Part shown: positions 59,049 to 64,000 of the stretch, one piece after another
How positions within the stretch are numbered: the stretch's first letter is position 1
How the letters are laid out: each line of letters begins with the position of its first letter
Assembly: GCA_041905405.1 (NCBI GenBank)
Contig: JAYRLC010000018.1
Coordinates: forward strand, 8,833 to 72,832
Direction of reading: 5' to 3'
DNA: 64,000 nt
Origin: RAM1 sp041905405
GTDB lineage: Bacteria; Pseudomonadota; Gammaproteobacteria; Burkholderiales; Burkholderiaceae_C
Translations under genes and position numbers: made by a program
Notes under the pieces: model-generated
Database searches by the model: none
Told to the model about the DNA's origin: nothing
What the model saw: only the letters and a program-made list of their open reading frames with translations

Positions 59049-61031
59049 ATGAGCGCCCACCCGCTGCAGCCCCTGGCCCACGCCATCCGCTTTCTGTCCA
59101 TCGACGCCATCGTGCAGGCTCAGGAGGGTCACCAGGGCGTGCCCCTGGGCATGGCCGAAATCGCCACCGCGCTTTACCTGCGGCACCTGAAGTTCGACGC
59201 ATCCGAGCCAGCCTGGTTCGACCGCGACCGGGTCGTTCTGTCCAATGGACATGGCTCGATGCTGCTGTACTCGCTGCTGCACCTGACGGGTCACGCCCAC
59301 TTTCCCATCGAAGAGATCCGGCGCTTCCGCGAGCTGGGCTCGCCTTGCGAAGGGCATCCCGAGCGTGACGTGGCCCATGGCATCGAAGTGACCACCGGCC
59401 CGCTGGGCCAGGGCATCGCCAACGCGTTTGGCATGGCGGTGGCCGAGGCGTACCTGAACGCACGCTTCGGCAGCGCCCTGGTGGACCACCGCACGTACGC
59501 CTTCGTGGGGGACGGCTGCCTGCAGGAGGGCGTTGGGCAGGAAATGATCTCGCTGGCCGGCCATCTGCAACTGGGCAAGCTGACCCTGCTGTGGGACGAC
59601 AACCAGATCACCGACGACGGCAGCACTGCGCTGTCGATCAGCGAGAACGTGGCCGAGCGCTTCAGGGTGGCGGGCTGGCAGGTGATGGAGCTGGACGGCC
59701 ACGATATCGAGGCCGTGTCGGCCGCCCTGGACGCCGCGCGCCAGGACCCGCGCCCTTGCCTGCTGGCCTGCCGCACGATGATCGCCCGCGGCATAGCGCG
59801 CCTGCAGGGCCAGCGCGGCGGCCACAGTGGCCGCCTGTTCAACGAAGACGCGCAGGCCGCGCGTGCCCTGCTGGGCTGGCCGCACGCGCCGTTCGAAGTG
59901 CCACCCGCCGTTCTGCAGCCCTGGCGCGAGGCCGGCGTCCGGGGCCAGCATGCCCATGCAGCCTGGCGCGCCCGCGTGGCGGCACTGCCGCAGGCGCAGC
60001 AGGCCGAGTTCGAGCGCGTGATGCGCGGCGAGCTGCCGCGTGGCTGGCAACAGGTGCTGCTGGACTACAAGCATCGCGCGCTGCAGGCGCCGCCCGCACC
60101 CAGCGGCATCTTCATCTCGGCCGAAATCAACGACCTGCTCACGCCGCTGCTGCCCGAGCGCATGGTGGGCTGCGCCGATCTGGAGGCGCCCACCAGCCAC
60201 AAGCGTGGCCTGACCGCGTTCACGGCCCACGACCGCGCGGGCGCCTATGTGCACTGCGGCGTGCGCGAGCACGTCATGGGCGCCATGGCCAACGGCATGG
60301 CCGCCCACGGCGGCATTCTCCCGCTGTCGGTCACCTACCTGGCGTTTTCGGACTACGAGCGGCCGGCCATGCGCATGGCCGCGCTGATGGGGCTGCCAGT
60401 GAAGTTCGTGTTCAGCCACGACTCCATCGGCATCGGGCGCAACGGCCCTACCCACCAGCCCGTGGAAATCCTCGCGTCGCTGCGCGCCATGCCCAACATG
60501 TGGGTCATGCGGCCGGCCGACGCCATAGAAGCCGCCGAGTGCTGGGAAGCGGCGCTCGCGCACAGTGACGGGCCGGTGAGCCTGGTGTTTGCGCGCCAGA
60601 GCCTGCCCCTGGTGCGCACGGACGCCACAAGCCGGAACCTGAGCCAGCGCGGCGCCTATGTGCTGCACGAAGCGGCGTGCGGTCCCAGGCGCGTCACGCT
60701 GCTGGCCACCGGCTCCGAAGTGGCGCTGGCCGTAGCCGCCCGCGAGGCTCTGGAAGCCGACGGCACTGGCACGGCTGTGGTGTCCATGCCGTGCTGGGAA
60801 CTGTTTGCCGCGCAGGACGCAGCTTACCGGCGCACCGTGCTGGGCAACGGCGTGCGCGTGGGTGTGGAAGCTGCCGTGCGCCAGGGCTGGGACGCCTGGC
60901 TGGGCACGGACGGCGGCTTCATCGGCATGAGCGGGTTTGGCGCGTCGGGCCCGGCCGACACGCTCTACAAGCTGTTCAACATCACGCCCGAGGCCGTGGC
61001 CGCCGAAGCGCGCCGCCTGCTGCACGCCTGA
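59049..61031 (+). CDS. tkt: Transketolase (full-length)
   Basis: A 660-residue thiamine diphosphate enzyme that moves two-carbon ketol units between sugar phosphates. Motifs are HQGVPLGMAEIA (usual form HPGMPMGMADIA), GDGCLQEGVGQE, HSGRLFNEDAQAA and, in the pyrimidine domain, CGVREHVMGAMANGMAAHGG. The residue changes suggest a catabolic paralogue instead of the housekeeping enzyme. The gene lies 115 bases downstream of the LysR gene. With the split transketolase, the locus has two enzymes of the same class. Confidence 0.93.
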   Translation: MSAHPLQPLAHAIRFLSIDAIVQAQEGHQGVPLGMAEIATALYLRHLKFDASEPAWFDRDRVVLSNGHGSMLLYSLLHLTGHAHFPIEEIRRFRELGSPCEGHPERDVAHGIEVTTGPLGQGIANAFGMAVAEAYLNARFGSALVDHRTYAFVGDGCLQEGVGQEMISLAGHLQLGKLTLLWDDNQITDDGSTALSISENVAERFRVAGWQVMELDGHDIEAVSAALDAARQDPRPCLLACRTMIARGIARLQGQRGGHSGRLFNEDAQAARALLGWPHAPFEVPPAVLQPWREAGVRGQHAHAAWRARVAALPQAQQAEFERVMRGELPRGWQQVLLDYKHRALQAPPAPSGIFISAEINDLLTPLLPERMVGCADLEAPTSHKRGLTAFTAHDRAGAYVHCGVREHVMGAMANGMAAHGGILPLSVTYLAFSDYERPAMRMAALMGLPVKFVFSHDSIGIGRNGPTHQPVEILASLRAMPNMWVMRPADAIEAAECWEAALAHSDGPVSLVFARQSLPLVRTDATSRNLSQRGAYVLHEAACGPRRVTLLATGSEVALAVAAREALEADGTGTAVVSMPCWELFAAQDAAYRRTVLGNGVRVGVEAAVRQGWDAWLGTDGGFIGMSGFGASGPADTLYKLFNITPEAVAAEARRLLHA

Positions 61032-61445
61032 TCAGCCTGCGCCGCCAGAACGCGCGCGCGCGCCGTACGGGCAGTGCCCGGGCCGCGGTCCCACCTGCGG
61101 GTGCTTGCGGCAGGTGTCGGGCCGCTGCGCATACACGGTGCAGCGGCGCGTGGCGGCGTCCAGAAAACCGCAGTCGCCGTCGGCCCGGCGCGCCAGCGTG
61201 AAGATCTCGTTCTTGAAGTTGAAGTGGTCCAGCAGGCCCGCCTTGAGCAGGCGTTTGGCGATCTGCTTGGGCGGCTCGTGCTCGGCCTCGAACGGGTCCA
61301 CCAGGCCCAGGCGCACCAGGTCGGGCAGCCGGACCTCCACCGGCATGGTGCAGCAGTTGGCCGCGCATGCATCGCACAGCCCGGCGCGGTAGCGCGTCCA
61401 GGTCTGGGGGCGGTCGACGTCGACGATATGGATGGGGGAACGCAT
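61032..61445 (-). CDS. YkgJ-family cysteine cluster protein
   Basis: A 137-residue protein of the YkgJ/zinc- or iron-chelate-binding type. The clustered cysteines are in CDACAANCC, then CGFLD, CTVYAQRPDTCRKHP and GHCPYG. Function is unknown. The chelated metal cofactor is inferred from the family. It is convergent with the full-length transketolase gene with no gap between stops. The ATG at 61445 was picked because the frame's upstream part overlaps the next gene in antisense. Confidence 0.85.
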   Translation of the reverse strand: MRSPIHIVDVDRPQTWTRYRAGLCDACAANCCTMPVEVRLPDLVRLGLVDPFEAEHEPPKQIAKRLLKAGLLDHFNFKNEIFTLARRADGDCGFLDAATRRCTVYAQRPDTCRKHPQVGPRPGHCPYGARARSGGAG

Positions 61446-61601
61446 GGTGGCGTGCGGGATTATCCGGGTCAGCGCTGTGCCATGCGACACGCCGTTGTGC
61501 TTCAATGCACGGCAGGGGAGCCCGCCGGACACCAACAGCAATACAGACCCGGCTGCCAGTTTGCCGTTGCCCGCCTGACCCAGGCGCCGGCGGAGTCCGA
61601 C

Positions 61602-62753
61602 ATGCCGATAGGCACCCTGTACCAAGCCCCTTCCATCGTGTGGAACGGCCCCCAGGCCAAACAGCCCAAGCCACAAACGCCAGCCCAGCCGCCGGGCTAC
61701 AACGCGTCGGTGTTGCCGTGGCCCATTTACCTGGACCTGCAAAACCGCTACCCCCAGCAGCTGAACGAAAGCGACAAGGCCTGGGTGGAGCGCGTCAAGC
61801 CCATCCTGCGCACGGAACGCCAGACACGCCTGGGCGCCGACGTGGTGGACCAGCGCGACCAGCTGAAAGACATGGTGCTCAACCGCGGGCTGCGGCGCAT
61901 CAACGCGCTGAAAGACGCGCGGCTGGAAGCCATGCGCCAGCAGCACAACAGCCAGGTCGTCAACACCAACCCGTACCTGCGCACGGGGCAGAGCGAGGCC
62001 GAGCGCACGGCAGCCGAGGCGAGCTTTCGCGACCAGATGGTGGACTTTCTGGCGGACCTGTCGGACGTGTCCACGCCGGCGGACGGCGCGATCTTCTGGA
62101 ACGGCATCAACGAAAACCGGCTGGCCGAACGCATCACCGAATGGAACCATTCGTTCGGCAAGGGCACGGTCCACTTCGGCCAGCTGGAAGCGACGACCGA
62201 CGTGCGCCACGTGAACAACAAGTACGTGTGGAACCACGGCAACGCGTACCACAAGTACGGTGAAAAGGTGTCCGAGATGCTGGGCGTCGGCTCCACCGGC
62301 CACGTGACGGCCGTGGTGCGCTGGGGGCTGAACCGCTGGTCGATCTTTACCAACACCGAACTGCCGCGCATGCTGAAGATCATGGAAGACCAGATCCTGA
62401 AAGGCGAAAAGCCCAAGATGACGGACCTGACCATCATCGTGATCGAGCCGCTGGGATTGCTGGACCGCGTGAAATGCTATGTGAATGCGGACATTTTGAA
62501 AGCGCCCGTGTGGGCCAAGCGCGACGGGCTCGCGAGCTTTCCGGTGACGCCGGACGACTGCGTGAAACTGGCCGAGCTGGGCGACTACACCAGCACCGAC
62601 GGCGTGTTCAACGGCAAGAAGGTCGTACCCGACTCAGCCCCGTTCCTCACCTACCTGCGCGCACGGCCACGCAACCCGAGCCCGGCGACACCACGGCTGC
62701 TGCAGGACATCGAGGCGATCATTCACGCGAATCAGCCGATGACGCGGGTGTGA
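61602..62753 (+). CDS. CD38-like ADP-ribosyl cyclase / NAD glycohydrolase candidate
   Basis: A 383-residue protein with a Pro-rich N-terminus, a helical charged region (about 40-150) and a C-terminal domain (about 160-300). This domain resembles the ADP-ribosyl cyclase family. Human CD38 uses Trp125, Glu146, Trp189 and Glu226. Here Trp166 (IFWNG), Glu196 (FGQLEATTD), Trp210 (YVWNHG) and Glu253 (IFTNTELP) fall in the same order with matching surroundings (CD38 LEDT, VFWKTV and SVEV). TGHVTAVVRWGLNRWSIF matches the CD38 strand before Glu226. The disulphide-loop cysteines are absent. It has no signal peptide. CGGAGTCCGAC precedes the ATG. Likely activity is NAD hydrolysis or cyclisation, perhaps as a toxin or signalling enzyme. 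The assignment is by eye and moderate. Confidence 0.6.
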   Translation: MPIGTLYQAPSIVWNGPQAKQPKPQTPAQPPGYNASVLPWPIYLDLQNRYPQQLNESDKAWVERVKPILRTERQTRLGADVVDQRDQLKDMVLNRGLRRINALKDARLEAMRQQHNSQVVNTNPYLRTGQSEAERTAAEASFRDQMVDFLADLSDVSTPADGAIFWNGINENRLAERITEWNHSFGKGTVHFGQLEATTDVRHVNNKYVWNHGNAYHKYGEKVSEMLGVGSTGHVTAVVRWGLNRWSIFTNTELPRMLKIMEDQILKGEKPKMTDLTIIVIEPLGLLDRVKCYVNADILKAPVWAKRDGLASFPVTPDDCVKLAELGDYTSTDGVFNGKKVVPDSAPFLTYLRARPRNPSPATPRLLQDIEAIIHANQPMTRV

Positions 62754-62776
62754 CCGGCGGGTGAGATGCTCGGCCG

Positions 62777-63655
62777 CTACAGGCTGCCGCTGTCGCAATA
62801 GAGATAACTCTTTTGCCGGTCTTTGGGGTCGACCACCAACACGGGGCGGCGCGTGACCTGGGTGTCGGGGTCGCGCTGCTCCACCGTGTAGTCCTGCCCC
62901 CAGTGGTTGCCCAGCAGCTTCAGCCGGATGCGCGCGTCGTCGACCTTCATGTTCAGATGCAGGGCGGTATAGGACGCTTGCCCGCATGCACGGTCACCGT
63001 CCCGGGAGCACACGCCAAGCAAAGTTGCGGCGACTGGGAAGTTCTGCGAATGCAGGGACACGAGACCTTCGGTTTTGTAGGTCCAGGCGGAATCACTCTT
63101 GGCCAGCGGTACCAGCCTGGCGTGCAGCGCCTCCAGGTGCTTGCGTGCGTCTGGCGACGTGTTCTGACTGCAGGTCAGAAATCTGGTGAAAGGGAAATTC
63201 CAGGGTGGCACGTTCTCTGCGGCCCTGCGGCCCGGGTTTGCCACGATGGGCGCGCAGATTTCCTTCAGTGCCTTGCCGACCGCAATCCCGCCGGCATTCC
63301 ACAACCCGCTCTGGACGGTGCGCATCTGTTCGCCTTGCCCGAACTTGTTGAAGTACCAGACGCCCTTCTTCGCTTCGCTGCGCTCATGAAAGCAATCGAA
63401 CTCGAACTCGTAGATGTGGGACGCCTCGCTCCTGTCGCCGCGTTCCTTGAGGTTGTAGAGAATGCGGCGGGTCGGGCGGATCGTCTGGTCAGGCCAGAAC
63501 TTGCGCTCATAAAAGGCATCAACGTAGCGGTCATCAGGGCTGTTGATCGGGACCCATCGCAACTCGTTGCGGTACAGGAAGGCAACGGTCGCTACGGTAG
63601 CAACGACCCCGGCGACGGCAATGAGGGTGATCTTTAGCGGTTTGGCAAGAGGCAT
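62777..63655 (-). CDS. Membrane-anchored protein of unknown function
   Basis: A 292-residue protein with a short basic N-terminus, one membrane helix (about residues 8-27, ITLIAVAGVVATVATVAFLY) and a periplasmic-facing remainder. Positions of cysteines (FDCFHE, EICAP, FLTCSQ, GVCSRDGDRACG, YLYCDSG) suggest disulphides. No family is recognised. It is convergent with the CD38-like gene (23-base gap), so it might be a partner or immunity protein, but a periplasmic protein would be unusual as immunity against a cytosolic NADase. Confidence 0.65.
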   Translation of the reverse strand: MPLAKPLKITLIAVAGVVATVATVAFLYRNELRWVPINSPDDRYVDAFYERKFWPDQTIRPTRRILYNLKERGDRSEASHIYEFEFDCFHERSEAKKGVWYFNKFGQGEQMRTVQSGLWNAGGIAVGKALKEICAPIVANPGRRAAENVPPWNFPFTRFLTCSQNTSPDARKHLEALHARLVPLAKSDSAWTYKTEGLVSLHSQNFPVAATLLGVCSRDGDRACGQASYTALHLNMKVDDARIRLKLLGNHWGQDYTVEQRDPDTQVTRRPVLVVDPKDRQKSYLYCDSGSL

Positions 63656-63835
63656 GGCATTCCTTCTCGGCGGAATTCAGGCAGGTTCTCGTTCCGCGCA
63701 TGACAGCGTGGCCGTTGAAACAACGGGTTCACCCCCGGGATTACGGCGCCGTGAGCGATTTCTTGAGCGGTTCCGGCCGTCACCCTTGATGCGATTGAGC
63801 TTTGCGATCGCGTTCACAACATCCCGGCGAAAAAG

Positions 63836-63869
63836 CAAAAAGCCCCTGACCATTTCTGATCAAGGGCTT
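63836..63869 (-). terminator. Intrinsic terminator after tRNA-Gly
   Basis: The minus-strand stem AAGCCCTTGA / TCAGGGGCTT has ten pairs including one G-U and is followed by TTTTT. It lies just downstream of the tRNA gene. The 180 bases between it and the hypothetical gene (63656-63835) hold nothing recognisable. Confidence 0.85.
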
Positions 63870-63875
63870 GAAGAC

Positions 63876-63951
63876 TGGAGCGGGAAAAGAGTCTCGAACT
63901 CTCGACCTCAACCTTGGCAAGGTTGCGCTCTACCAACTGAGCTATTCCCGC
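63876..63951 (-). tRNA. tRNA-Gly (GCC anticodon)
   Basis: A 76-base tRNA with encoded CCA (63878-63876). The acceptor stem is GCGGGAA / TTCCCGC, the D-loop region AGCTCAGTTGGTAGAGC, the anticodon loop CTTGCCAAG with GCC, and the T-loop GTTCGAG. All stems pair. It is flanked by two intrinsic terminators, and another tRNA may lie just outside the right edge. Confidence 0.97.
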
Positions 63952-63961
63952 GAATCCAATG

Positions 63962-63983
63962 AAAAAGCCCACTGCGTGGGCTT
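63962..63983 (-). terminator. Intrinsic terminator upstream of tRNA-Gly
   Basis: On the minus strand AAGCCCAC-GCA-GTGGGCTT forms a perfect eight-base stem followed by TTTC. It ends a transcript that starts beyond the right edge. The last six bases of the window read CCACCA on the minus strand, compatible with a tRNA 3' end. Confidence 0.8.
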
Positions 63984-64000
63984 GTCCATGAATCTGGTGG

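Noticed and set aside
63990..64000. A second tRNA at the right edge
   Set aside because: Only CCACCA on the minus strand is visible before the edge, followed by a terminator. This is not enough to call a tRNA.
1..64000. CRISPR arrays, rRNA genes, integrases or complete insertion sequences
   Set aside because: No regularly spaced short repeats, rRNA sequence, transposase or integrase motifs were seen. The two large repeats are single inverted elements.

Overview
The window looks like chromosome of a Gram-negative betaproteobacterium of the order Burkholderiales, most likely family Comamonadaceae (Acidovorax-like). This is judged from protein character, not from a database search. It is G+C-rich, has a classical Burkholderiales porin, Coq7-type ubiquinone synthesis, zwf next to a HexR regulator, many ABC and TRAP binding-protein systems, a complete-looking type II secretion (T2SS) block, and CesT-type type III secretion chaperones.

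Layout. 0-3.6 kb: a divergent pair, an AfuA/FbpA-class ABC transporter running off the left edge and zwf-hexR, with two HexR-like palindromes between them. 3.6-4.15 kb: a dispersed inverted-repeat element, with a second copy at 51.2 kb. 4.15-12.7 kb: a peptide-type ABC transporter operon with two paralogous binding proteins and an M20 amidohydrolase, carrying two sigma-54-like promoters. 12.7-20.3 kb: a DUF3047 lipoprotein, porin, coq7, an OsmC-like protein, ilvA behind a polyproline leader peptide and terminator, a DegV protein, cobS and cobC. 20.3-32.4 kb: the T2SS region, with gspG-H-I-J-K-L-M-N-D-E on + and gspC on - in one unit with a CBS/nucleotidyltransferase and a DnaQ-like exonuclease. 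gspF is not in the window. 32.4-39.5 kb: three CesT-like chaperones, an unrecognised 564-residue candidate effector and a ketopantoate-reductase-like candidate effector, interleaved with a FAD oxidase and a LysR regulator. 39.5-44.5 kb: LysE exporter, WYL regulator, Cache-HAMP adenylate cyclase and a frameshifted gene. 44.5-50.4 kb: an RND efflux operon. 50.5-52.4 kb: two small acidic Pro-rich proteins, the second repeat copy and an ArsR/SRPBCC pair. 52.4-61 kb: an SDR, TRAP transporter and split transketolase operon divergent from a GcvA-like LysR gene and a full-length transketolase. 61-64 kb: a YkgJ protein, a CD38-like (ADP-ribosyl cyclase) candidate, a membrane-anchored unknown and tRNA-Gly(GCC).

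The points most worth following up are: the protein at 61602-62753, whose W/E/W/E pattern matches ADP-ribosyl cyclases; the chaperone-linked ketopantoate reductase-like protein at 38223-39449, which keeps the catalytic residues and has a basic N-terminal extension; and the 33-codon Pro5 leader that spans a perfect terminator and ends on the ilvA start codon. All motif matches were made by eye and no searches were run.
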